A stretch of 64,000 nucleotides of DNA from Hymenobacter busanensis (GTDB lineage Bacteria > Bacteroidota > Bacteroidia > Cytophagales > Hymenobacteraceae), in contig NZ_VTWU01000004.1 in NCBI RefSeq assembly GCF_008727865.1, positions 62,001-126,000 on the forward strand, written 5' to 3'. The notes below the pieces were generated by a model. That model ran no database searches. It was not told where the DNA came from and saw nothing but the letters and a program-made list of their open reading frames with translations. A program made the position numbers and the translations under genes. This document shows, piece after piece, positions 8,883 through 18,369 of the stretch. Positions within the stretch are counted from its first letter, which is position 1. Every line of letters starts with the position of its first letter.

Positions 8883-9212
8883 ATGCGATTACTCGTTCTG
8901 TTTTTTGCTTTCTACTTTGCCTGCCTCTCCTGCCTGAGCTGCGCGGACGAGGCAGACGTGTGCAAATACCAGACGCAAACCACCGTGGCAGCCACTGCCC
9001 ACTCTGACTGCAGCAACGGGGCACTAGGTGACTGGTGCTCCCCTTTCTGCCAATGCCATTGCTGTGGTGGGGCAGTAGTACCACAAGCGCCGCTGCCTGA
9101 ACTAGCGGCTGCGGCTCCAGCCACATGGGGCAGCGCAGTGCATCACGGCGAGTTAGTGGTGTACGCATTGACGCGTGCAACCGGGTCTGTATGGCAACCG
9201 CCACAGGTCTAA
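8883..9212 (+). CDS. DUF6660 family small Cys-rich exported protein
   Basis: 109-residue protein with a hydrophobic signal sequence (MRLLVLFFAFYFACLSCLSC) and a Cys-rich middle, notably WCSPFCQCHCCGG, the hallmark of DUF6660. Members of this family commonly stand just before CusA/CzcA pumps in Bacteroidota, so a periplasmic metal-binding or sensing role is inferred; no function is established. The ATG at 8883 is chosen over a TTG at 8874 because that TTG overlaps the -7 promoter box. It lies 193 nt before the RND pump on the same strand. A Cys next to the signal region might be lipidated, but no clean lipobox is evident. Confidence 0.75.
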   Translation: MRLLVLFFAFYFACLSCLSCADEADVCKYQTQTTVAATAHSDCSNGALGDWCSPFCQCHCCGGAVVPQAPLPELAAAAPATWGSAVHHGELVVYALTRATGSVWQPPQV

Positions 9213-9405
9213 CCTTCCTTTCTCTTCCTGCTGAATTCCCCTATGAGTAGCTGATTCCCGCATGGAATTAGCTCGCTCGTGCTGACTGACGCCTGGCGTC
9301 GGCTTGAATGGGGCATCGTAACCTCGCCGTTCTAGCGCTAAGACGCCGGAACCACGTGGACGCAGGCTTTTCAGTGAAGTGTTAAACCTTACCCCAAAGC
9401 AGCGG

Positions 9406-12400
9406 ATGTTCGACCGGCTGATTCATTTTTCCATTCACAACAAACTCATCATCGGGCTGCTGACCCTGGCGCTGATTGCATGGGGCGCCTACTCACTAAG
9501 TCGGCTGCCGATTGATGCAGTCCCCGACATCACCACCAACCAAGTCGTCGTGTACACGGTGGCTCCTTCGCTGGCCGCCAGCGACATCGAGCGGCTCGTC
9601 TCGTTCCCCGTCGAGCAGAGCTTGGCCACCATCCCCGGCCGCGAAGAAGTGCGGTCGTTTTCGCGCTTCGGCCTCTCGGTGGTGACTATCGTCTTCGAAG
9701 ACAAGATTGACATCTATTGGGCCCGCCAGCAGGTGACCGAACGCCTGCGCGAAGCGGAAAGCCAGATACCCGAAAGCATCGGCCGGCCGGAGATGGCCCC
9801 GGTGAGCACCGGCTTGGGCGAGGTGTACCAGTACCTGGTGCGCGCTAAACAGGGCTTTGAGAAGAAGTACGACGCCCGCGAGCTGCGCACCATTCAAGAC
9901 TGGATTGTGCGGCGCCAGCTGCTGGGCACACCCGGCGTGGCCGACGTGGCCAGCTTCGGCGGCCAGCTCAAGCAGTTTGAAATCCGGCTCGACCCCACAC
10001 GACTACGCTCGTTGAACGTCACCACCGAGCAGGTCTACCAAGCCGTGTCCCGCAATAACCAGAACGCTGGCGGCGCCTACCTTGACCAGAAGCCCACGGC
10101 GTACTTTATTCGCACCGAAGGGCTGGCCGAGAACGCCGCCGACCTAGGCAACATCGTCGTACGGAACACCCAGGGCGGCCTGCCCGTGTTGGTGCGCGAC
10201 GTGGCCGATGTGCGCCTGGGCTCAGCTGTGCGCTACGGGGCCATGACCCGCAACGGGGAAGGCGAAGTGACCGGCGGCATCGTGCTCATGCTCAAAGGCG
10301 CCAACGCCAACGACGTTATCAAGGACGTGAAAACGCGCATGGAAACCGTGCGTAAGTCCTTGCCCGAAGGCGTGACCATCGACGTGTTTCTGGACCGCTC
10401 CGAGCTAGTGGGCCGCGCCATCGGCACGGTAAAGACCAACCTGATTGAGGGGGCCCTGATTGTGCTCTTCGTGCTGGTGCTCTTCCTAGGCAATTGGCGG
10501 GCTGGTTTGGTGGTGGCCTCGGTGATTCCGCTGGCCATGCTCTTTGCCATCAGCATGATGCGCTTGTTTGGCGTCTCGGGCAACCTGCTCTCGCTCGGCG
10601 CCATTGACTTTGGCCTGGTGGTGGACGGCGCCGTCATCATCGTTGAGGCCATCGTGCACCGCCTGCACGGCGGACAACTGCAGGTGCCTGGCAACCGGCT
10701 CACCAGCGTGCAGATGAACGAGGAAACCTACCACGCGTCTTCCAAAATCCGCTCCTCGGCTGCCTTCGGTGAAATCATCATCCTCATCGTGTACCTGCCC
10801 CTGCTGGCCTTGGTCGGTATTGAAGGCAAGATGTTCCGGCCCATGGCCCAAACCGTGGCTTTCGCCATCGTCGGGGCCTTTATTCTCTCCCTGACCTATG
10901 TGCCGATGATGTCGGCGCTGGCCTTGAGTCGCTCGACGGAAGTAAAGCGCAATTTTTCCGACCGGATGATGAACTGGCTCGAAGCACGCTACCGGCCGGT
11001 GCTGGAGTGGACCCTGCGCCGCAAGGCCGTGGTGCTCACCTCGGCGGTGGCGCTGTTTGCGGGCGCGCTGCTCTTGTTCCGCACGCTGGGCGGGGAGTTT
11101 ATTCCCCAGCTTTCCGAAGGGGACTTTGCCGTGGAGATGCGCACGCTCACGGGCTCGTCACTGAGCTATACCGTGGACAGGAGCCTGCAGGCGGGCGGCA
11201 TTCTCAAAGAGCAGTTTCCCGAAGTGCAGGAAGTAGTGGCCAAAATCGGCGCGGCCGAGATTCCCACCGACCCCATGCCGGTCGAAGCCGGGGACTTGAT
11301 GGTGATTCTGGAAAAAGACAAAAGCAAATGGACCTCCGCTAGTACCACTGAGGAATTGACCGAGAAGATGTCCGAAGCGCTGAGCGTGATTCCGGGCGTC
11401 ACCTTCGGCTTCCAGCAGCCCATCCAGATGCGCTTCAACGAGCTGATTTCCGGCGCCAAACAGGACGTGGTGCTCAAAATCTACGGGGAAGACCTGCAGC
11501 AACTAGCTTCCTCCGCCCAGCGGGCTGCCCGACTGGTGCGGCAGGTGGAAGGCGCCGAGGACGTGTACGTGGAGCAAGTTACCGGGCTGCCGCAAATCGT
11601 GGTGAAGCTGGACCGCAACCGCATGGCCCGCTTTGGCCTGAACGCTGACGACGTGAACCGCACGGTACAAACGGCCTTCGCCGGCCAGGCCGCTGGGCAA
11701 CTCTTCGAGCAGGAGCGCCGATTCGACGTGGTGCTGCGCTTGACCCCGGAACTGCGCCAGAACATCAACAACGTACGCCAGCTGCTGGTGGCCACGCCCC
11801 ACGGCGAGCAGATTCCGCTGGAGCAGGTGGCCACAGTGGACCTGCAAGAAGGCCCTAACCAGATTCAGCGCGACGACGCCAAGCGCCGCATCACCGTCGC
11901 CTTCAACGTGCGGGGCCGCGACGTGGAAAGCGTCGTACAGGAGCTGCAGGGCAAAGTCGATGAGCAACTCCAACTCGCCCCCGGCTACTACACCACCTAC
12001 GGCGGGCAGTTCGAGAACCTGCGCCAGGCCACCGAGCGGCTAAGCATCGCCGTACCCGTGGCCCTGGGGCTTATTTTCGCCCTCCTGTTCTTTACCTTCC
12101 GCTCGCTCAAGCAGTCGGTGATGATTTTCACGGCCATTCCGCTCTCAGCCATCGGCGGGGTGCTGGCCCTCTGGCTGCGGGACATGCCGTTTAGTATCTC
12201 GGCCGGGGTGGGCTTCATTGCTCTGTTTGGCGTAGCCGTGCTCAACGGCATCGTGCTCATCGGCTACTTTAACCAACTCAAGGCAGAAGGCCATCAAGAC
12301 CTCTACCAGCGCATCCTGGTAGGCACGCAGGTACGTTTGCGCCCGGTGCTGATGACGGCCACCGTGGCCTCGTTGGGCTTCCTGCCCATGGCCCTGTCGC

Positions 12401-13812
12401 AGTCGGCCGGCGCGGAAGTGCAGCGCCCCTTGGCCACCGTCGTGATTGGTGGTTTGGTGACGGCCACGCTGCTGACCTTGCTGGTGCTGCCGGTGCTCTA
12501 CGCCCTCTCGGAGCGCAACGCCAAGCCCCGGCCGGAGTTGGAACCCCAGCCCCGCCCGGCCGTGCCCACAGCCTTGCTGCTCGTGCTGGTGCTCGGCGGA
12601 CTGCTCAGCAGCCCCGTGGCCTGGGCACAAGGGCCACTGACCGCCAAGCAGGCTGTCGGACAGGCCCTGCAGGCCAATGGCACAGTGCAAGCCGCACAAC
12701 GCTCGCTGGAAGCCAAGCAAGCCCTGCGCCGCACCGCTTTCGACGTGGGCCGCACCAACGTGGTAGGCACCTACGGGCAAGTGAACTCCCCGCTTTCCGA
12801 CAACGTGCTGAGCATCGGCCAGTCGCTGGCTTTGCCCGGCTACTACAAGGCCCAGGCGGGGCTGAGCCAGGCCTTGATTGCAGGCCGCGAGCAGCAGCTG
12901 GCCCAGGTGCAGGCCGAACTGCGCCGGCAGGTGCGCCTGAGCTACGAGCGGGCCGTGCACGCCCGCCACCGCCTGCGCACCTTGCGCGGGCAGGACAGCA
13001 TCTACTCCGAGTTTCTGCGCTCGGCCCAGCTGCGCTTCAAGACCGGGGAAGTGGCCCGCCTGGAGCCGGCCAACGCCCTGATTCAGCAGGGCGAAACCCA
13101 GAACCTGCTCGCTCAGGCCCGCACCGACTATGCCATTGCCCAGCGCCAGCTGCAGGCCCTGCTGCAAACAACCCAGCCCGTGAGCATTGCCGACAGCACC
13201 CTGCGCCTGTTGCCGGACGCTACGACTCCCGCGGATACGGCGGTCCTGGCCGCAACGCCGCAGGCCCGGGTGCTGCAGCAGCAGATTGCCGAGCGCCGGG
13301 CCGAAACCCGGGTAGAGCAGGCGCAGGGCTTGCCCCAGGTGACGGTGGGCTACACCAATCAGTCGCTGCGCGGCACTTACGAGATAGACGGGCAATCCAC
13401 GACCTACGGCACCGGCGACCGGTTCCAAAGCGTGCAGGCCGGCGTGGCCATACCGCTGCTGCGCGGTCCGCAGAAGGCCCGCGTGCAGGCGGCTAAGCTG
13501 CAGGAGCAGGCCGCCACAACGGCCTACCAGCGCTACCATGCCGAAGCCGTGGCCCAGCTGGATGAGCTGCGCCTGCGCCTGCAGGAGCAACGCCGGCGGG
13601 TGCAGTTCTATGAGCAGACCGGCCTTCCCCAGGCGGCCGTCATCGTGCGCCTGAGCCAGCGGGCTTACAAGGCCGGCGAAACCACCTATTCCGAGCTGTT
13701 GCTCAACCTGGAGCGCGCCTTGAGCGTGCGCACGGCCTACCTCGACGCCCTGCTCCAGCACAACCAAACCGCCATCGACCTGGATTACCTGCTCGGCACT
13801 GCGGCCCAGTAA
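9406..13812 (+). CDS. CusA/CzcA heavy-metal RND efflux pump fused to a TolC-like outer-membrane channel
   Basis: Proton-driven tripartite efflux pump of the HME-RND family, 1468 residues. Residues 1-1035 are the inner-membrane pump, starting FDRLIHFSIHNK, with the TM4 motif DFGLVVDGAVIIVE that keeps the two Asp and the Glu used for proton transfer. From about residue 1060 a new hydrophobic signal-like stretch (TALLLVLVLGGLLSSPVAWAQG) leads into an approximately 400-residue TolC/CzcC-type domain with two long coiled-coil halves. Such pump-channel fusions are known in Bacteroidota. The ATG at 9406 matches the family N-terminus; a GTG at 9379 is possible. Metal specificity (Cu/Ag versus Zn/Co/Cd) cannot be fixed, but the downstream Zn-type ATPase suggests Zn/Cd/Co. 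Confidence 0.93.
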   Translation: MFDRLIHFSIHNKLIIGLLTLALIAWGAYSLSRLPIDAVPDITTNQVVVYTVAPSLAASDIERLVSFPVEQSLATIPGREEVRSFSRFGLSVVTIVFEDKIDIYWARQQVTERLREAESQIPESIGRPEMAPVSTGLGEVYQYLVRAKQGFEKKYDARELRTIQDWIVRRQLLGTPGVADVASFGGQLKQFEIRLDPTRLRSLNVTTEQVYQAVSRNNQNAGGAYLDQKPTAYFIRTEGLAENAADLGNIVVRNTQGGLPVLVRDVADVRLGSAVRYGAMTRNGEGEVTGGIVLMLKGANANDVIKDVKTRMETVRKSLPEGVTIDVFLDRSELVGRAIGTVKTNLIEGALIVLFVLVLFLGNWRAGLVVASVIPLAMLFAISMMRLFGVSGNLLSLGAIDFGLVVDGAVIIVEAIVHRLHGGQLQVPGNRLTSVQMNEETYHASSKIRSSAAFGEIIILIVYLPLLALVGIEGKMFRPMAQTVAFAIVGAFILSLTYVPMMSALALSRSTEVKRNFSDRMMNWLEARYRPVLEWTLRRKAVVLTSAVALFAGALLLFRTLGGEFIPQLSEGDFAVEMRTLTGSSLSYTVDRSLQAGGILKEQFPEVQEVVAKIGAAEIPTDPMPVEAGDLMVILEKDKSKWTSASTTEELTEKMSEALSVIPGVTFGFQQPIQMRFNELISGAKQDVVLKIYGEDLQQLASSAQRAARLVRQVEGAEDVYVEQVTGLPQIVVKLDRNRMARFGLNADDVNRTVQTAFAGQAAGQLFEQERRFDVVLRLTPELRQNINNVRQLLVATPHGEQIPLEQVATVDLQEGPNQIQRDDAKRRITVAFNVRGRDVESVVQELQGKVDEQLQLAPGYYTTYGGQFENLRQATERLSIAVPVALGLIFALLFFTFRSLKQSVMIFTAIPLSAIGGVLALWLRDMPFSISAGVGFIALFGVAVLNGIVLIGYFNQLKAEGHQDLYQRILVGTQVRLRPVLMTATVASLGFLPMALSQSAGAEVQRPLATVVIGGLVTATLLTLLVLPVLYALSERNAKPRPELEPQPRPAVPTALLLVLVLGGLLSSPVAWAQGPLTAKQAVGQALQANGTVQAAQRSLEAKQALRRTAFDVGRTNVVGTYGQVNSPLSDNVLSIGQSLALPGYYKAQAGLSQALIAGREQQLAQVQAELRRQVRLSYERAVHARHRLRTLRGQDSIYSEFLRSAQLRFKTGEVARLEPANALIQQGETQNLLAQARTDYAIAQRQLQALLQTTQPVSIADSTLRLLPDATTPADTAVLAATPQARVLQQQIAERRAETRVEQAQGLPQVTVGYTNQSLRGTYEIDGQSTTYGTGDRFQSVQAGVAIPLLRGPQKARVQAAKLQEQAATTAYQRYHAEAVAQLDELRLRLQEQRRRVQFYEQTGLPQAAVIVRLSQRAYKAGETTYSELLLNLERALSVRTAYLDALLQHNQTAIDLDYLLGTAAQ

Positions 13813-13843
13813 GGTTCTCCTTCTCTCCCTGACTTACACCTTG

Positions 13844-15022
13844 ATGAATAAGATTGCATCCCTGGCGCTGCTGCTGGCCCTGACCCTGGCCGGCTGCGGT
13901 GCGGATAAGAAAGAAAACGCGGAGGCCGGACCTACTGCCGAAAGCAAAGCAGCCGGTGCCGAAGCGGTAAGCGGAGAAGCCGCCGACGTGGTCACCCTTT
14001 CGCCCGCTGAGCAGCAGGCAGCGGGTCTGAAAACCGCCCGCCTGGCCGACCGGCCCATGGGCGCGGGGTTGGCTGTGACCGGCACGCTGGACGTACCGCC
14101 GGAAAGTGCCGTGCGCATAACGGCCCCGCTGGGCGGGTTCGTGGAGAATACGGAGCTGCTGCAGGGTTCCCGCGTGCGCAAGGGCGAAGTGCTGGCCATC
14201 ATCCGCAACCCCGAATTTGTGACCCTGCAGCAGGACTACCTCGAAACCCGCGCCCGCCTCGACTACGCCCGTACCGAGCTGGCCCGCCAAAAGGAGCTCT
14301 ACGAGCAGGAGGTAGCCCCCCAGAAAAACTACCAGCGCGCCCAGGCCGACTACCAGGCCCTGCAGGTGCAGACCAACGCACAGGCGGCCCGGCTGCGGCT
14401 GGCCGGCCTGCCGGTAGGCGGCAGAATAGTCACCACGGCTACGCTGCGGGCCCCGCGGGCCGGCTTCGTGCGCACCGTCAACGTGACGGTGGGGCAAGCC
14501 GTGACGGCGACGGATGCGCTGTTTGAAATCGTAGACCCCGAGCACCTGCACGTGGAGCTCACGGTGTTTGAGCGCGACGTGGCCCGGGTGCAGCACGGCC
14601 AGCTCATTCGCTTCACGCTGGCCAGCGATTCCACCAGCTCCCGCCGTGAGCGCACGGCCCGGGTGTACTTGGTGGGCAAGGCCATCGGGGAGGACCGCAC
14701 CGTGCGCGTGCACGGCCACTTAGACCAGGAAAACGACCCGGCCCTGCTGCCGGGACTGTATGTGCGGGCCATGATTGAAACCGGCCGCACCCAGGCGCAT
14801 ACTCTGCCCGACGCCGCGCTGGTGCGCTTCGAGGGTAAGAACTACGCCTTTGCCGTGGAAGCCCCCGGCCGTTACCGCTTGGTGCCCGTGACGCTGGGCC
14901 GCAGCGAGGACAACTTCACCGAAGTCACCCTGCCGGAGGGGGTGCCGGTCACCACCACTTTCGTTACAGACGGGGCCTACTCGCTGCTGGCCAAGATGAA
15001 AAACGCCGAGGAAGAAGAATAG
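13844..15022 (+). CDS. RND periplasmic adaptor (membrane-fusion) lipoprotein, CusB/CzcB type
   Basis: 392-residue membrane-fusion protein linking the RND pump to the outer-membrane channel. A lipoprotein signal with lipobox LAGC gives the mature N-terminal Cys. Barrel-sandwich and alpha-hairpin segments follow: APLGGFVENTELLQGSRVRKGEVLAII as the biotinyl-like half, a hairpin rich in Glu/Arg/Gln at about 125-180, then ATLRAPRAGFVRTVNVTVGQAV, then beta-barrel and membrane-proximal parts. It starts 31 nt after the pump stop and ends 2 nt before the Fur-type gene, so all three are probably co-transcribed. The ATG at 13844 directly follows a possible TTG. Confidence 0.93.
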   Translation: MNKIASLALLLALTLAGCGADKKENAEAGPTAESKAAGAEAVSGEAADVVTLSPAEQQAAGLKTARLADRPMGAGLAVTGTLDVPPESAVRITAPLGGFVENTELLQGSRVRKGEVLAIIRNPEFVTLQQDYLETRARLDYARTELARQKELYEQEVAPQKNYQRAQADYQALQVQTNAQAARLRLAGLPVGGRIVTTATLRAPRAGFVRTVNVTVGQAVTATDALFEIVDPEHLHVELTVFERDVARVQHGQLIRFTLASDSTSSRRERTARVYLVGKAIGEDRTVRVHGHLDQENDPALLPGLYVRAMIETGRTQAHTLPDAALVRFEGKNYAFAVEAPGRYRLVPVTLGRSEDNFTEVTLPEGVPVTTTFVTDGAYSLLAKMKNAEEEE

Positions 15023-15024
15023 CC

Positions 15025-15471
15025 ATGGCCCATCCTCTCGAAGACACGCTGATTGCCAAGCAGATTACGCCCACAGCCATGCGCTTATTGGTGCTCGACG
15101 TGCTGATGAAGCAGCCGGCGGCGCTGAGCCTAACCGACGTGGAAGAGTTGCTCCAGCACGCCGACCGCATCACCGTGCACCGCACCCTGAAAACCTTTAC
15201 CGACAAGGGCCTGGTACACCGCATCGAGGACGGCAGCGGTGCCGTGAAGTTTGCCCTGTGCGAGCCCAGCTGCACGCCCGAGCACCACCAGGACCTGCAC
15301 GTGCACTTCTTTTGCACCCGCTGCCGGGAGACTTCCTGCCTGCCCGCGGTGCCCGTCCCAGCCGTGGCCCTTCCCGGCGCCTACCAGGTACAGGAAACCA
15401 GCCTGGTCATGAAGGGCCTGTGCCCGCGCTGCGCGGGCGACACTTCCACCCCGGCCCCAACAATGCAATAG
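15025..15471 (+). CDS. Fur family metal-responsive repressor
   Basis: 148-residue Fur/Zur-type transcriptional regulator. The N-terminal winged helix (ITPTAMRLLVLDVL ... RITVHRTLKTFTDKGLVHRI) is followed by the dimerisation domain with HVHFFCTRC and GLCPRCAG, two CxxC pairs for the structural zinc. His residues in EHHQDLHVHF are likely regulatory-site ligands. It begins 2 nt after the adaptor stop, so it is translationally linked to the efflux genes and likely represses them in low metal or derepresses them in excess. Whether it is Zur-like, Fur-like or another type cannot be told from the sequence alone. Confidence 0.88.
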   Translation: MAHPLEDTLIAKQITPTAMRLLVLDVLMKQPAALSLTDVEELLQHADRITVHRTLKTFTDKGLVHRIEDGSGAVKFALCEPSCTPEHHQDLHVHFFCTRCRETSCLPAVPVPAVALPGAYQVQETSLVMKGLCPRCAGDTSTPAPTMQ

Positions 15472-15540
15472 CATTGCATCGCCCGGCGCCCGAGGTTTGT
15501 CCTCGTAACCGGCGGTGCCTTTCCCTAGCCCCCGCTTCCC

Positions 15541-16155
15541 ATGCTTGAACTTCTCACCGGAGCCCTTGTGCTGAGCTTGCTGCACGCCGCCATTCCCAAC
15601 CACTGGGCCCCGGTGCTGGCCGTGGCGCGGGCGGAAGGCTGGCCCCTGCGGCGGGCGGTGGGGGTGACCATGGTAGCCGGGCTCGCTCACGTACTGAGCA
15701 CCGTGGGCATCGGGCTGGCCCTGGGCCTGCTGGGCTGGCGCCTCTCGGCCCGCTTCGAGCAATTTGCCGGCTGGGTCGCGCCCCTGCTGCTCATCGTTAT
15801 TGGCCTGCTGTACGCCTTTTCCGGCCCCGGCCACACCCACCCTGACCCACGACCCGTGCGCCGACGCACGACCCGCCGGCGCGTGGTGCTGGGACTGGCG
15901 GCGACCATGTTTCTGGCGCCCTGCCTGGAAATCCAGTCGTTTTTCCTGGCCGCTGGCACCCACGGTCCAGCGGCCCTGGCCTTATTAACGAGCTTATACC
16001 TGCTGACTTCTGTATCGGCCATGTGTGCGCTGGTGAGCCTGGCCCACCGGAGCTTGGGCCGCCTCAACCTGGACGGATTTGCCCACCACGAGCGACGCCT
16101 GACTGGCGCGGTGCTCGTGCTGGTGGGCATGGCCGGCTTTTTAGTGGACTGGTAA
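15541..16155 (+). CDS. NicO-like polytopic membrane protein, possible metal exporter
   Basis: 204-residue inner-membrane protein with about six hydrophobic segments. It opens with LHAAIPNHWAPVLAVARAEGW, which resembles the HxxxxDH metal motif of the NicO/RcnA nickel-cobalt transporter family but with Asn in place of Asp. A His-containing basic loop (GHTHPDPRPVRRRTTRRR) separates two halves, and APCLEIQSFFLAAG follows. It lies between the Fur-type gene and the P-type ATPase on the same strand, so a role in metal export is inferred from both motif and context. A UreH/cytochrome-biogenesis-like membrane protein is the alternative. Confidence 0.6.
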   Translation: MLELLTGALVLSLLHAAIPNHWAPVLAVARAEGWPLRRAVGVTMVAGLAHVLSTVGIGLALGLLGWRLSARFEQFAGWVAPLLLIVIGLLYAFSGPGHTHPDPRPVRRRTTRRRVVLGLAATMFLAPCLEIQSFFLAAGTHGPAALALLTSLYLLTSVSAMCALVSLAHRSLGRLNLDGFAHHERRLTGAVLVLVGMAGFLVDW

Positions 16156-16205
16156 GCGCCTGACCGCTCCGGTATTCCCTTTTCCTGACTTAACCTGCCT
16201 GACTC

Positions 16206-18293
16206 ATGCCTGACCCCTCCTTAGATAAAACCAACGAAGAGCTGAATACTGCCAAGCAGGTAAAGCTGGAAAACGTGGGCGCGGTGACCCGCGACCAGCT
16301 CACCCCGGAAGCCGCAACCAGCCGGCAGGGCCACGACGTGCCCGGCCACGACCACGCACCGGCGGCCGATACCACACCCGATGCGCACGCGGGCCACGAC
16401 CAAGGCAGCGGCGACGACCACGACCACGGTCCGGCGGGCACCAATCCCTACCTCTGGCCCGGCGTAAGCCTGGCGCTGCTGCTGGGCGGCATCGCGCTGG
16501 ACTACTACGACGTGGCCTTTTTCACCGGGTACGTGCGCCTGACTTGGTACGGCGTGGCGTTTCTGCTGGTGGGCTGGAAGGTGATGAAAGCCGCCGTGCT
16601 CAGCATCCCCTCGGGCAACGTGTTCAACGAGTTTCTGCTCATGAGCATCGCCACGCTCGGGGCCTTTGCCATCGGCGAGTACCCGGAAGGCGTGGCCGTG
16701 ATGTTGTTCTACACCGTGGGCGAGCTGTTTCAGGACGCGGCCGTGAACCGCGCCAAGCGCAGCATCCGGGCCCTGTTGGAAATTCAAGCCACCGAGGTCA
16801 CGGTGCTTCGAGGTGGTCAGTCCATGGTGCTGGACCCCAAACAGGTGCAGCGGGGCGACACCATCGAGGTGAAGCCGGGCGAGAAAGTGGCCCTGGACGG
16901 CACGCTGACCAAGGGCCCGGCCTCCTTCAACACAGCCGCGCTCACCGGCGAATCGGCCCCGCAAACCAAGCAGACCGGCGAAGTAGTACTGGCCGGCATG
17001 ATAAACCAGGAGTCCCTGGCGCAGGTGCTAGTGACGGCCACCTACCAGGACACCAAGCTGGCCAAGATTCTGGCCATGGTGCAGGACGCGGTGGGCCGCA
17101 AGGCCAAGACCCAGCAGTTCATCACCAAGTTTGCCAAGGTGTACACCCCCATCGTGGTGGCCCTCGCGGTGCTGCTGGTGCTGGTGCCCTACTTTGTGGT
17201 GGACGACTACGTGTTTCGCACCTGGCTCTACCGGGCGCTGGTGTTCCTGGTCATTTCCTGCCCCTGCGCGTTGGTCATCAGTATCCCGCTGGGCTACTTC
17301 GGCGGCATCGGCGCCGCCTCGAAAGCGGGCATCCTGTTCAAGGGCTCCAACTTCCTGGACGTGCTGCGTGAAATTGATACCGTTGTAATGGACAAGACGG
17401 GCACCCTGACCCAAGGCGTGTTTGCCGTGCAGCAGGTGCAGCCGACCCCGGGCGTGGACCCGGCCCAGCTGTTGCGTCTGGTAGGCGCGCTGGAAACCAA
17501 ATCCACGCACCCCATTGCCAAGGCCGTGGTGCAGCACGTGGGCGCGGCCGCGGCGGGAGTCGCCGTGGAGAACGTCGAAGAGATTTCCGGACACGGGCTG
17601 CGCGGCCGCGTGGACGGCCGGGACGTACTAGCCGGCAACACCAAGCTGCTTACCAAATTCAGCGTGACCTACCCGCCGGAAGTAGACCAGGTGTTCGACA
17701 GCATCGTGGTGGCCGCAATCGACGGCAAATATGCTGGCTACCTGACCGTGGCCGATGCCCCGAAAGATGACGCCCAGCAGACCGTGCAGGAGTTGCGGGC
17801 CGACGGCATCACCAAAATCGTGATGCTTTCGGGCGACAAGGACAGCATCACGCAGCGCGTGGCCAATGACCTAGGCATTGACGAGGCCCACGGCGGGCTG
17901 CTGCCCGAAGACAAAGCGCGGTATGTGCAGCAGTACCTCGACGCGGGGCGCAAGCTGGCCTTTGTGGGCGACGGCGTGAACGATGCCCCGGTGGTGGCCC
18001 TAGCCGACGTGGGCATTGCCATGGGCGGCCTGGGCTCCGATGCCACCATTGAAACCGCCGACGTGGTGATTCAAACCGACCACCCCAGCAAGATTGCCAC
18101 GGCCCGCCGTATTGCCCGCGCTACCCACTCGGTGGTGTGGCAGAACATCTGGCTCGCCTTCATAGTCAAAGGCGTAGTGCTGGCCTTGGGCGCCGGTGGC
18201 CTGGCCACTATGTGGGAGGCGGTGTTTGCCGACGTGGGAGTGGCACTGCTGGCTATATTGAATGCGGTACGAATTCAGCGCATGAAGTTTTAA
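16206..18293 (+). CDS. Heavy-metal P1B-type ATPase (Zn/Cd/Pb exporter, ZntA/CadA-like)
   Basis: 695-residue ATP-driven metal exporter. The N-terminus lacks the usual GMTCxxC domain and instead has a His/Asp-rich tail (residues about 35-80, HDVPGHDHAP and DDHDHGPAG). Features in order: transmembrane helices, actuator loop with LTGESAPQTK, the membrane metal site SCPCALVISIPLG near residue 350, the phosphorylated Asp396 in DKTGTLTQG, HP motif STHPIAK, and the hinge GDGVNDAPVVALADVGIAMG. The CPC-ALVISIPLG form is typical of the Zn2+/Cd2+/Pb2+ subgroup. It closes the metal cassette; the next gene has its own promoter. Confidence 0.95.
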   Translation: MPDPSLDKTNEELNTAKQVKLENVGAVTRDQLTPEAATSRQGHDVPGHDHAPAADTTPDAHAGHDQGSGDDHDHGPAGTNPYLWPGVSLALLLGGIALDYYDVAFFTGYVRLTWYGVAFLLVGWKVMKAAVLSIPSGNVFNEFLLMSIATLGAFAIGEYPEGVAVMLFYTVGELFQDAAVNRAKRSIRALLEIQATEVTVLRGGQSMVLDPKQVQRGDTIEVKPGEKVALDGTLTKGPASFNTAALTGESAPQTKQTGEVVLAGMINQESLAQVLVTATYQDTKLAKILAMVQDAVGRKAKTQQFITKFAKVYTPIVVALAVLLVLVPYFVVDDYVFRTWLYRALVFLVISCPCALVISIPLGYFGGIGAASKAGILFKGSNFLDVLREIDTVVMDKTGTLTQGVFAVQQVQPTPGVDPAQLLRLVGALETKSTHPIAKAVVQHVGAAAAGVAVENVEEISGHGLRGRVDGRDVLAGNTKLLTKFSVTYPPEVDQVFDSIVVAAIDGKYAGYLTVADAPKDDAQQTVQELRADGITKIVMLSGDKDSITQRVANDLGIDEAHGGLLPEDKARYVQQYLDAGRKLAFVGDGVNDAPVVALADVGIAMGGLGSDATIETADVVIQTDHPSKIATARRIARATHSVVWQNIWLAFIVKGVVLALGAGGLATMWEAVFADVGVALLAILNAVRIQRMKF

Positions 18294-18314
18294 CGTATCC
18301 TAGTGGAAGCAGAA

Positions 18315-18322
18315 TACATTTG
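18315..18322 (+). promoter_or_regulatory. -7 promoter element (TACATTTG) before the DUF4209 gene
   Basis: Exact TAnnTTTG match, 48 nt before the ATG at 18370 and after the ATPase stop. It marks the start of a separate transcription unit at the point where base composition also drops in GC. Confidence 0.5.
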
Positions 18323-18369
18323 ATTGTTTGCTTTGATTAAGCACTTGCTTGTTCCTGTTTGCTTCTTAT

